Shown here: piece by piece, positions 27,126 through 39,702 of the stretch | How the letters are laid out: each line of letters begins with the position of its first letter | How positions within the stretch are numbered: the stretch's first letter is position 1 | Notes under the pieces: model-generated | Told to the model about the DNA's origin: nothing | Seen by the model: the letters and a program-made list of their open reading frames with translations, nothing else | Databases searched by the model: none | From: Isoetes taiwanensis | Taxonomy: Eukaryota; Streptophyta; Lycopodiopsida; Isoetales; Isoetaceae | Assembly: GCA_021234155.1 (NCBI GenBank) | Contig: JAJEKV010000101.1 | Coordinates: 3,453,748-3,517,747, forward strand | Direction of reading: 5' to 3' | DNA: 64,000 nt | Translations under genes and position numbers: made by a program

Positions 27126-28198
27126 ATATCTTGAGACATTCAAAATTCATGGTCACGACAAATGTAACGAATACTTGTAGATATGGAAATAGCAATATGA
27201 GATGTATATTAGCTTATGCTTATTATCCGGTTTTTCACACCACTTGTCTTAGCTTTCAACTTTTCTAATAACTTTTAAAATTTTGCACACGTTCTACCTG
27301 TTAGACATGCATTTACAAGACTTTGCTTGCATGAAACAAAAGAAAAGAAGAAGTGGTAGTGAATGAAGGTGGAAGATGGACGTCGAAATTGACCAAAGTA
27401 ACAAAATAAACTTGTCACTAACAAGTCTTGCAACCCAATGTCTTTCTTTGCTGACTGCAAGAAATATATGAATTTGGAGCTTGGAAAACATCGCTTTGAT
27501 CAATTTTCTTCAATTAGATCCACACTATGCCTCTGGTTACTTTATCGGGCATGCATTCTGATGCTTTCATGCTGGATGGTAAGACTTGTCCGGGCAAACA
27601 TAGATGGAACTTTGGCCAATGTTGCTTACAAAAATGCATTGGCAAAGAAAGAGATCATAGAAAGGGTATAAATTGTAGTCTTGAATATTAAATTGAAATG
27701 CACATCTACGCTTTTAAAGGTTTGCTCTAATCATAAGACAAGAAGGAGGCGTACCGTTGTTAGTTATATTTTGCAGAAAGTGTTTCTCATTCAAGTTTCA
27801 AAAATGCCTAGATGCCAAGTAAGATACAATGGCCTTCAAAATTGAAGGTGGAAGATGGACCTCGAAATTGTCCAAAGTAACAAAATAAACTTGTTACTAA
27901 CAAGTCTTGCAACCCAATAGCATTGGTTGGATGTCTCTAGTTTGTTGACCGCAAGAAATATATGAATTTGAAGCTTGGAAAACATTGCTTTATCAATTTT
28001 CTTCAATTAGGTCCCTTTATACGGGTTATATTATCGGGCATGCATTACGATGCTTGCATCTTTGGATGGTAAGACTTTTACGGGCAAACATAGATGGAAC
28101 TTTGGCCAATGTTCCTTACAAAAATGCATTCGCAGAGAAACAGATCATAGAATCATAGAAAGGGTATAAATTGTAGTCTTGAAATATTCAATTGAAAT
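27126..28198 (+). repeat. BiP 3' UTR and post-BiP A blocks, unit 2
   Basis: Homologue of 10916-12007, with a small deletion near 27726 ('gtttgctctaatc'). I see no gene. Confidence 0.65.
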
Positions 28199-28527
28199 GC
28201 ACATCTTAAAAAGTAAGTACACGCTTTTAAAGGTTTGCAAATTCTTGTAAACAACCATCTCTAATCATAAGACAAGCAGGAGACGTGCCATTGTTAGTTG
28301 TATTTTGCAGAAAGGGCTTCTTATTCAAGTTCCAAAAGTGCCTAGATGTCAAGTAAGATACAGTGGCCTTCAAAATTGATTTCAACAAGTCGATTCAAGT
28401 GCTTCTTGTTGGTGTTAATGATGGCAAACGTAGTCTGATAGATACTCTATATGAATCTGTTTGTCACTATTGTTAACATCTCCACTCATCTTCTTATTTA
28501 AAATGGGATAGCATTGATATTTGTGCC

Positions 28528-28562
28528 GGGAACGCCGCTGTGCAGACGCATGCGGCGTTCCC
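28528..28562 (+). repeat. Perfect inverted repeat near the Helitron 1 5' end
   Basis: GGGAACGCCGC and GCGGCGTTCCC form an 11-bp perfect GC-rich stem around a 13-base loop, 39 bp inside the element. It stands out in an AT-rich window. Role unknown. Confidence 0.85.
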
Positions 28563-30872
28563 TTCCCCGCTTGCGGCTCTTCTTGGTAGACGCAGCATGC
28601 CCGGCATTCAATGTCAGTTTGAATTGCTTTGAAAAAAAAAATCGATGCAGGCTCTCTTCTTCTACGATTTCTGGGTTCTCGCTCCCTGCAAGTTCTTTTT
28701 TCCCCTCTATCATCTTGGCGCTAACTGGATAGCGTGATTCTTGGGCGTCTAACTGGGTCGTGATTCTTAAGTTGGATCGTCAAGAGTGAGTAAAGTTGAG
28801 ATTGTATAACATAGCAAGTTTTCTCTTACGGCATTCCATCTGCAAGCAACCTTGCCTATTTTTCATTATGGCATTTCATCTGCACGCAACACTTCAGATT
28901 TTTTCATTTGTCTAACATGAACATTGAACAGATTTTTTTTTTCCTTGATACTTGGTGATCGGTCACAAAGTTCAATGAGTAGCCAACAAGACGGGAGGCT
29001 ATTACAGATCAGAGTGTTGGTGCAGATCAGAGCTTTGATGTCTAGCGTTGGTGCATGTCAGAGTAGCTGGCTTTTATTGTGCATAGCATACGGTATGATC
29101 CATGCACTATTCTCAAACGAATGCATTATTTTCAATTTGGTTGGATGGGTTTAGGGTATTGTTGGTAACAGATGTCCGGCATCCCGATGGTGCCCAATAA
29201 TAGTCCGGCCTTACTTTGTACGTGGTTTTTTCTTTTCTTTGGTAAGTACCTCCTTTAAAATTTTGGTTTTACCCGAATTCAATTTCGGTTTTTGCCATCA
29301 TTCCGCATTTGTTGTCTAGAACTTTTCTCTCATAAACTCATGTGAGCTGGGCTGCATAAGCTTTTCTGCACATTATCTTTCTGCTGCACAGGCTTTTCTC
29401 TCAATCTGCACACCGCACATGCTTTTCTCTTTTCAAATTTTATCTACTCTTAGGGATTCCATGGCTTGGCATTTCTTAGTGATGATATCCACTGACGTGC
29501 AGCATCCAATCTTGCAGTCTTGGTTAATGAGTTGCAAGATCCATTTAGAAGATTCTAACACTTCTAAGAGCGATTATGCAGTAAGAATTATTATCTTAAG
29601 CATATAAACAATGGGGTTCTGACAAGGGGGAGAAATTGTGCAATGCACAGGTGAGCGCCTTTGAATTGCCATTTGGTTGTATAAAGCAACCAAAGTTATT
29701 CACTATCCATTGTTTTTTGATGCAAGCCATGGTGGAATAGGATGAAGCATGACACAGATAGGTGCTCATGCCGAATCTACATCTACTGATAATCTCACGC
29801 CGGTAATCTCATGCCAGATCATGCAGGTAATCTCATTCTCCACGTTTTTATTCGATCTTTGGACATTTCTACCGCTAGCCCATTGTTTTGTTCTGTATCC
29901 TTGAGGATTGGCTATAGCCTCCTGCTTTGTTTAAGGCCATAGCTCCATAGCTCCTGCTATGTTTTCTTTAATCTGTAACCATTGTTCTCTTCTGAAATAA
30001 CAAATGCAGCTGAAGATTTAGTACAACTCTTGATACATTAACTGATTATGCATGCTGGAAATTAGGCTTTTCAATGCCTAAATATGGCTCTGTTACATAT
30101 TTTAGTCTTCATTTAACTGCAGTTGCATGCTATATTCTCCATGAAAGCTAAGGAGGAGATTTTGATTGGTACCATCACTTTGCATTCTTTTTACTACAGA
30201 CCAAAGTGGTTACACATGGCGCATTCATTTCGGTACGTGCTCCTTTGCTCTGACTGCGATTAAAATTGCATAGCAGGCTTTTAATAACAACAAGTTCTGA
30301 CAATGCACAGGTTAAAGAGGCTAAAGGGGTTGTTGCACAGGTGAATCACAGAAGCATTTGCATTTTTATTGATATTTGCTTTTGCTAAGGAGAAGTTCGA
30401 GCGAAAGTGGAAAAGTAAACTACTCTACTTTTTTTCCATAAATTTTTATGTAAATCCAGAATTTGAGTCCTCTGCAAAACAACAACAAACACTACTTTGG
30501 CATCCAAATTTGGCCTGGCAAACAAGCATAGATGAGCAAAGTTCTTCCACGTTTTTTATCTGTAGCAACTGCAAAGCAAGTATTGCATATGCCAGGTCTT
30601 CATGAGATGAGAACATTGTAGATAAGGGATAGACATTGTAGATGATGGATGATATGCAGTTTTGTTTGACAAGTAGGGTTTTGGTGGAAAATGCTTAAGG
30701 TATTTGCTGAATTTGTGATTTATAGTGTAGTGGAACTCACATCGGCATCTGAAATTATGGAGCCACACATGTTTGCATTGTCAAACTTTTAAAAGCTTTT
30801 AATTTGCAGTTTAAGTAGTTTCTTTAGAACTTAGTGGTTTTTGAGTATTAGCTATCCAGATATTACTAGAAT

Positions 30873-30918
30873 AGAGCAAGGTCTCTCAAGTGTCTAGAGC
30901 AAGGTCTCTCAAGTGTCT
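30873..30918 (+). repeat. 23-bp perfect tandem duplication in Helitron 1
   Basis: Two adjacent identical copies beginning 'agagcaaggtctctcaagtg'. No function apparent. Confidence 0.9.
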
Positions 30919-32347
30919 GTACCTGACACTCTAAATTAGCAAAGTGTGGAACCTACTTACATTAAATTGTTGCCTTGGCACTACAAGGAAAACTAATGCA
31001 TGTAGGAATGGCATATTTATTCCCTAAATTAGATTTGTGCTATTTTAAGGTATCGTAGTCCAATGTAAAAAAAAAAACTATTGAAGGAGAAATTGAGAAC
31101 TTGCAGCTTGCAGCCACTAATTGTAGAATTATATGAAAGATGCATGTTGCATACCAGAAGAAGTTTGGATGCTATAATGTTCAAATATTTTAAGTGTCGT
31201 CCATGCCCTATATGATGTTATTTTGCTGCCGGGTATTTTAGTTATTCATTTATATCATATATACATGTTTGAATATGCACTATGCACATCTGTCCAACCA
31301 TTCAATTTAGTTATGACTTGCTTTCTATGTTCAGTTTAAATAATTTACACATCTTTTTCTAGAATGGGTGCAAAATATATTAGCATTTTATGCGCAGATC
31401 ATTCACACGTCATTTTGGAGCACTTATTTGATGATCACAAATAAACAATTACTTGCCATGGATTTCAAAGCATTGTTTAAATGGTTTGACAGATTATATT
31501 GCATTGTTTAAATAGGAGTAGATTAAGTCTTGACCGTTTATATAGGGAAAGAAGATTGTACATAGCAAAAAGTTGAATAATTCCCCATTAAGTTTGAAGC
31601 TAAAAGACAAAGGTGATATTTGCATGTTCAACATATGTTGAAAGTGTTACTAGAGGTGCATGCCCAAGGGTGCCAAGGTTTGTACTCATGTGACACTCTT
31701 AAGCTTAGATATATATTTTTGTTTTATCTTTGACTAGCAAGATTTAGCTATTTTTCTACTCATTCAAGAAAAATATCGTGAGCAATTTACCAATTACTAT
31801 CATACATGAAATGTACATAATTGAATGCCTTCCTCCATGTGTATCTCTATACTTGGTAGAAACGTTTAGCATCCTTGGATACATATGTTTTGGGTTTAGG
31901 ATTTTGGGTCAATTTCAATAATAGTCGACACTGATTTAGGGTTTAGGATTAGGGTTGAAGGGTTCAGAATTTTGGGTTTATTTAGGGGTTTCTTCAAGTT
32001 TTGGGTTTTAAGGGTTTGGGATTTATGTAATCTAGATTATGGGGGGCAAACATGATTAGATGGACCTGTTCAAGCCAAATGCCCCCTTGACTGTGAGGTC
32101 AGAGTGCACATCCAGCTATTCTAGGGAAATATTTGAGCAATCCCGGGAGAAGTTCTTGCACCCCTAGAAACTACAAATAGAAGCAGATAGAAGATATCCC
32201 TTTATCTTTGTCATTTAATCCCAAAATTCAAGAACATCGGATCTCTGGGATCCAGAGAATGCCCCCCCTTGCCTTGATGAGGTGGCAACATAATAAGGAG
32301 GCTAAGGAAGTCTATTACACTAACCATTCAGCACGTCCACGACTAAT

Positions 32348-32364
32348 GCCCGACATCGTCGGGC
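32348..32364 (+). other. Helitron 1 3'-terminal hairpin
   Basis: GCCCGACATCGTCGGGC folds with a 7-bp stem and a 3-base loop. In Helitrons this structure precedes the CTRR end and acts as the rolling-circle stop signal. Confidence 0.9.
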
Positions 32365-32868
32365 ACACGTTTCTAGTCTTTATATTATAATGTTAACTCA
32401 TGTGTCATGGATCACGCCCTAAAACTTTGGACGGCCCAGATTTACTTGAAATTTTTTTGATGCCTTAGATTTACTTGAAAAAGTTGGTCGATACTTTTCT
32501 TTCTTAAGTTTTCCACGTTTTAAGGCTTCTACAGCCGCCATTGGTAGGATATGACAGGATAGCAATGGAGCAGTTGTGGAAATAGGGTGCGGAAGGAAGC
32601 CGTTTTCCAGTTTCACAAATTTGTAAAGTTCGTGAGTTACTTTAGAAAGCATCTTCACAAAGCAAGCTTCTTTATATCCTATAAAGTTTTCTTCTCTTTT
32701 GCAATGCGTGGCTTGGTGGTTGAATTTGCTACATCTAATTTAGACAACAAAAATAACCCAAATAATCTGTCATTTCTGTGTTGATTCCCTTGCTCCAGAG
32801 GTCCAAATCTAGCGCTCCATCCTCCTAGATGTCTCTAGGTTTGATCATGTCTCCCTCGCCTTGCCATT

Positions 32869-33711
32869 TGCATTATTTTCGATCTTCTTTATGATAACTC
32901 CGGGCATTGGCACAAAAGCTGTCATTGTTTATTATGATGTCTGCATGATTGGGTTGGAATGAAGACCCACGAGTAAAGAATTATATAATTTAGATACAGA
33001 AACATGTGCTCTTATTCACATGCACATGGCAAAGAGATTTCTTTGCTTCTAATATGATGCCAAACCAAGCCTAGTTCTCTTCATTTGGGAGGATGGAGCC
33101 CCTAAAAAACTGCTTTTATCGTTGCTTTTACCTCTGTTGCATATGATAACAGATTTAATGACAAATGGAGTTCTGTTGGAATCTGCATGTTATAGCGCTC
33201 TGGCCATGGGATGCACATGATGTTGTGCTTTATTATTTATGTTTCATTATCTTCTATTCTATCTCTCTCTCTTTCTCTTAAATATAGTCAATGTGTGCGC
33301 TCCGATTATTTTGTACTTTGGTACTTTTACAATGTTGGACTAGCAAGGAAATTGCAATTTCTGAGTTCCTCCAAGGTATTAGTTCGCGAATGCTTCTTAA
33401 AAAGGCAGTAGAAGCCCATAACTATATGCTTTATAATGTCTGCATGTATTCATTGGTTAAAGTCTTCTATATGCTTTCTAATCTTTCCATGCCTTCATTG
33501 GTTAAAGTCTACCATCAGGTTCTTCTATTGATGAAATCGTTTTAGAGAATTGGCATGTCATAAATTCTTTTACTTTTTTGCACGTAAATGCAGCATTGAC
33601 TATGCCTTCATTGTAGCTTGCTTTTAATTTCTCTCTCCTACTTCAGTATTGTGCAAGTGGTTCATTTAGAAGAAAAGCAAGCCTTTTTTAAGGTGCATGC
33701 TAAGTTAGGTG
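32869..33711 (+). repeat. Post-S segment with short (TC)n, unit 2
   Basis: Homologue of 12799-13790; it runs straight into unit 3 without the 1.4-kb module. I see no gene. Confidence 0.6.
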
Positions 33712-34497
33712 AGTTTTATCATCTGCAAAACATAAACGATGCAAGAAATCTTGCAATTTATCTTTCTCACTTTTATATTCGCATGCGCTTTCTAGGTAGC
33801 CTTTTTTTAAGAATAGAATAGAATAGAATTGGATTTTTATTGTCCAGGGAGACCAATTGGCCAAACATAGATGGAACTTTGGCCAATGTTGCAAACATAG
33901 ATGGAACTTTGGCCAATGTTGCTTACAAAAATGCATTGGGAAAGAAAGAGATTATAGAAAGGGTATAAATTGTAGTCTTGAATATTAAATTGAAATACGC
34001 TTTTAAAGGTTTGCAAATTCTTGCAAACAACCATCTCTAATCATATAAGCAGGAGGCGTTTATATTTTGCAAAAAGGGTTTCTCATTCAAGTTCCAAAAA
34101 TGCCTAGATGCCAAGTAAGATACAGTGGCCTTCAAAATTGAAGGTGGAAGATGGACCTCGAAATTGTCCAAAGTAACAAAATAAACTTGTCACTAACAAG
34201 TCTTGCAACCCAAATAGCATTGGTTGGATGTCTCTAGTTTGTTGACCATAAAAAGAAATATATGAATTTGAAGCTTGGAAAACATTGCTTTGATTAATTT
34301 TTCTTCAACTAGGTCCAAACTATGCTTACGGGTTATGTTATCGGGCATGTATTCTAATGCTTGCATCTTTGGATGATAAGACTTGTCAAGACAAACATAG
34401 ATGGAACTTTGGCCAATGTTCCTTACAAAAATGCATTGGCAAAGAAACAGATCATAGAAAGGGTATAAATTGTAGTCTTGAAATATTCAATTGAAAT
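33712..34497 (+). repeat. A block, unit 3
   Basis: Homologue of 1-766, with a short 'agaat' repeat expansion near 33813 shared with unit 4. Confidence 0.75.
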
Positions 34498-35827
34498 GCA
34501 CATCTTAAAGAGTAAGTACACGCTTTTAAAGGTTTGCAAATTCTTGTAAACAACCATCTCTAATCATAAGACAAGCAGGAGACGTGCCATTGTTAGTTGT
34601 ATTTTGCAGAAAGGGTTTCTCATTCAAGTTCCAAAAGTGCCTAGATGTCAAGTAAGATACAGTCATGGAATAATTTAAGGGCTAAACTTAGCTATTTGGC
34701 GATTTTTTAGCACATTTTCGAAAAAAAATTGGCTAAAGTAAATGGAAAAAATTGGAAAAAAGATAATAATTTTAGCTTAACTTTTTTTGGGACTGCACCA
34801 GCCCTGGAGCTCTTTAGCCTGATGCTAGAAAGTAAGAGAGTGAAATTTTATATTGTTTAGTTAAGCCATAGAAATATCATTCTAATTTAAAAGAAATATA
34901 TGATTAGTAGTTTAGTTTCTAGCATTATAAATTAATTTAAGTCATAGATTTTGCTAGTTAGCATTATTTTAGAATATTTTCACAAAGAAAATGACTAAAA
35001 TAAGTGGAAACAATTGGAAAAAAGTATAGTAATTTGGCTTGATATTTCCGTTGGCCACACCATAGAAATTTTTGGGAAGATGTTTGGGTTAGTTTAGCTA
35101 AACGCTAGAAAGTATGAGATGAAAATATGTAGAGTTTAGCTAAACCACAGAAAGTTTGGGGATTACTATCGAGCAAGTTTAGCTAAAGTCATTCTAGCTA
35201 ATAAGAAATATGCGATTAGTAATTTATTCCCTGGATACAATGGCCTTTAAAATTGATTTCAACAAGTCAATTCAAGTGCTTCTTGTTGGTGTTAATGATG
35301 GCAAACATAGTCTGATAGATACTCTATATGAATCTATTTATCACTATTGTTAACATCTCCACTCATCTTTATATTATAATGTTAACTCATGTGTCATGGA
35401 TCACGCCCTAAAACTTTGGACGGCCCAGATTTACTTGAATTTTTTTTTTTGATGCCTTAGATTTACTTGAAAAAGTTGATTGGTACTTTTCTTTCTTAAG
35501 TTTTCCACGTTTTAAGGCTGCTACGGCCGCCATTGGCAGGATATGACAGGGTAGCAATGGAGCAGTTGTGGAAATAGGGTGCGGAAGGAAGCCGTTTTCC
35601 AGTTTCACAAATTTGTAAAATTCGTGAGTTACTTTAGAAAGCATCTTCACAAAGCATTTGCAGTGCGTGGCTTGGTGGTTGGATTTGCTACATCTAATTT
35701 AGACAACAAAAATAACCCAAATAATCTGTCATTTACGTATTTGATTCTCTTGCTCAAGAGGTCCAAATCTAGCGCTCCATCCTCTTAGATGTCTCTAGGT
35801 TTGATCCTGTCCCCCTCACCTTGCCAC
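34498..35827 (+). repeat. S block, unit 3 copy 1 (MITE-bearing)
   Basis: Homologue of 767-2078; contains MITE-A. It has the 40-bp deletion but keeps 'ccagtttcacaaatttgtaa', which units 1 and 2 lost. Confidence 0.75.
34664..35233 (+). mobile_element. MITE-A, hAT-type, unit 3 first copy
   Basis: 570 bp. Left target copy GATACAGT (34656-34663), right copy GATACAAT (35234-35241). TIRs as in unit 1. Confidence 0.87.
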
Positions 35828-35907
35828 TTGCATCATGTCGTGAGGCTAATACATCAACCACATAGCCTAGCATGGAGCGCACAATCTGCAACCATCCTAT
35901 TGAAAAG

Positions 35908-37266
35908 CACATCTTAAAGAGTAAGTACACGCTTTTAAAGGTTTGCAAATTCTTGTAAACAACCATCTCTAATCATAAGACAAGCATGAGACGTGCCATT
36001 GTTAGTTGTATTTTGCAAAAAGGGTTTCTCATTCAAGTTCCAAAAGTGCCTAGATGTCAAGTAAGATACAGTCATGGAATAATTTAAGGGCTAAACTTAG
36101 CTATTTGGCGATTTTTTAGCACATTTTCGAAAAAAAATTGGCTAAAGTAAATGGAAAAAATTGGAAAAAAGATAATAATTTTAGCTTAACTTTTTTTGGG
36201 ACTGCACCAGCCCTGGAGCTCTTTAGCCTGATGCTAGAAAGTAAGAGAGTGAAATTTTATATTGTTTAGTTAAGCCATAGAAATATCATTCTAATTTAAA
36301 AGAAATATATGATTAGTAGTTTAGTTTCTAGCATTATAAATTAATTTAAGTCATAGATTTTGCTAGTTAGCATTATTTTAGAATATTTTCACAAAGAAAA
36401 TGACTAAAATAAGTGGAAACAATTGGAAAAAAGTATAGTAATTTGGCTTGATATTTCCGTTGGCCACACCATAGAAATTTTTGGGAAGATGTTTGGGTTA
36501 GTTTAGCTAAACGCTAGAAAGTATGAGATGAAAATATGTAGAGTTTAGCTAAACCACAGAAAGTTTGGGGATTACTATCGAGCAAGTTTAGCTAAAGTCA
36601 TTCTAGCTAATAAGAAATATGCGATTAGTAATTTATTCCCTGGATACAATGGCCTTTAAAATTGATTTCAACAAGTCAATTCAAGTGCTTCTTGTTGGTG
36701 TTAATGATGGCAAACATAGTCTGATAGATACTCTATATGAATCTATTTATCACTATTGTTAACATCTCCACTCATCTTTATATTATAATGTTAACTCATG
36801 TGTCATGGATCACGCCCTAAAACTTTGGACGGCCCAGATTTACTTGAATTTTTTTTTTTGATGCCTTAGATTTACTTGAAAAAGTTGATTGGTACTTTTC
36901 TTTCTTAAGTTTTCCACGTTTTAAGGCTGCTACGGCCGCCATTGGCAGGATATGACAGGGTAGCAATGGAGCAGTTGTGGAAATAGGGTGCAGAAGGAAG
37001 CCGTTTTCCAGTTTCACAAATTTGTAAAATTCGTGAGTTACTTTAGAAAGCATCTTCACAAACCAAACTTCTTATATCCTATAAAGTCTTCTCCTCTTTT
37101 GCAGTGCGTGGCTTGGTGGTTGGATTTGCTACAACTAATTTAGACAACGAAAATAACCCAAATAATCGGACATTTCTGTGTTGATTCCCTTGCTTTAGAG
37201 GTCCAAATCTAGCGCTCCATCCTCCTAGATGTCTCTAGGTTTGATCCTGTCCCCCTCACCTTGCCA
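35908..37266 (+). repeat. S block, unit 3 copy 2 (MITE-bearing)
   Basis: In units 1 and 2 the second S block is MITE-free; here it carries MITE-A with the same private variants as copy 1, for example 'ctttagcctgatgctagaaa' and GATACAAT. The downstream part matches the usual second-block type. Confidence 0.8.
36073..36642 (+). mobile_element. MITE-A, hAT-type, unit 3 second copy
   Basis: 570 bp, 1409 bp after the first unit 3 copy and almost identical to it. Target copies are GATACAGT (36065-36072) and GATACAAT (36643-36650). It came by unequal crossover or gene conversion, not by a fresh insertion. Confidence 0.87.
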
Positions 37267-39150
<1,884 letters not shown>

Positions 39151-39151
39151 T

Positions 39152-39702
39152 ACCCAAAACTTATTATCCTTCAATGTTTTCCAAATCATTTTAGCTTGTC
39201 GACCTTGATTTGTTGCAACTTGAAATTTCAATCCTTAAAGCAATCATTAGGAAATGCCTTGTGCATATTTACAAACTGGAACATAATATGTTGCATTACC
39301 TAGTTATGGAAAAGGATTTGTGAACTGCAATAGGATTGCATCCATCGTCCGTGGTCCTCAAGGATTTAGCATTAAATAAGGCAAAATGCCTAAGCTTGGA
39401 AGAGTCATGGAATGTATTCCAACACGGGAACTTGCAAAATAATATGATATGGTTGAAGTAGATAACAGATATTTGCCTATTTAGAAAAAGAGCCAAAGGC
39501 ATACTAGGCATTCCATCTTAATGCTCACTTCTTTCTGGCGGAATTTTTGGCTCTATTGATCAGTTTGCTAAGTAATTTATATTTTCATTTCAGGTGACAA
39601 CTCTGACAGGTCGTTTCAATGTATTGTTGGAGAACGTGCAGATGATCCTCATAGGAGCAAAAAAGTGAATAGAAAATTGAAAAAACTGAGCAAGAAGTAA
39701 AC
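39152..39702 (+). pseudogene. Decayed PPR-protein fragment, unit 3
   Basis: Same relic as in unit 1, shifted by 34362 bp. The repeat-core piece starts at 39378 and the E/E+-like piece near 39611. No frame connects them. Confidence 0.45.

Larger units (their letters stand above)
28489..32376 (+). mobile_element. Helitron 1, non-autonomous, 3888 bp
   Basis: Begins with TC (TCTTCTTATTTAAAATGGG) directly after an A and ends with CTAG directly before a T, without target duplication. Eight bases before CTAG is a perfect hairpin GCCCGAC-ATC-GTCGGGC at 32348-32364. These are the defining Helitron termini. Removal restores the uninterrupted S block of unit 1 (A12299/T12300). I find no Rep/helicase coding region, so it depends on helper functions. 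The interior has short unrecognised frames (for example 28924-29154, 29419-29607 and 30369-30605), a strong hairpin near the 5' end and a 23-bp tandem pair. I recognise no captured gene. Confidence 0.9.
28199..32868 (+). repeat. S block, unit 2 copy 3, split by a Helitron
   Basis: S-block sequence at 28199-28488 and 32377-32868 joins exactly when the Helitron is removed, matching 12008-12798. Confidence 0.8.
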
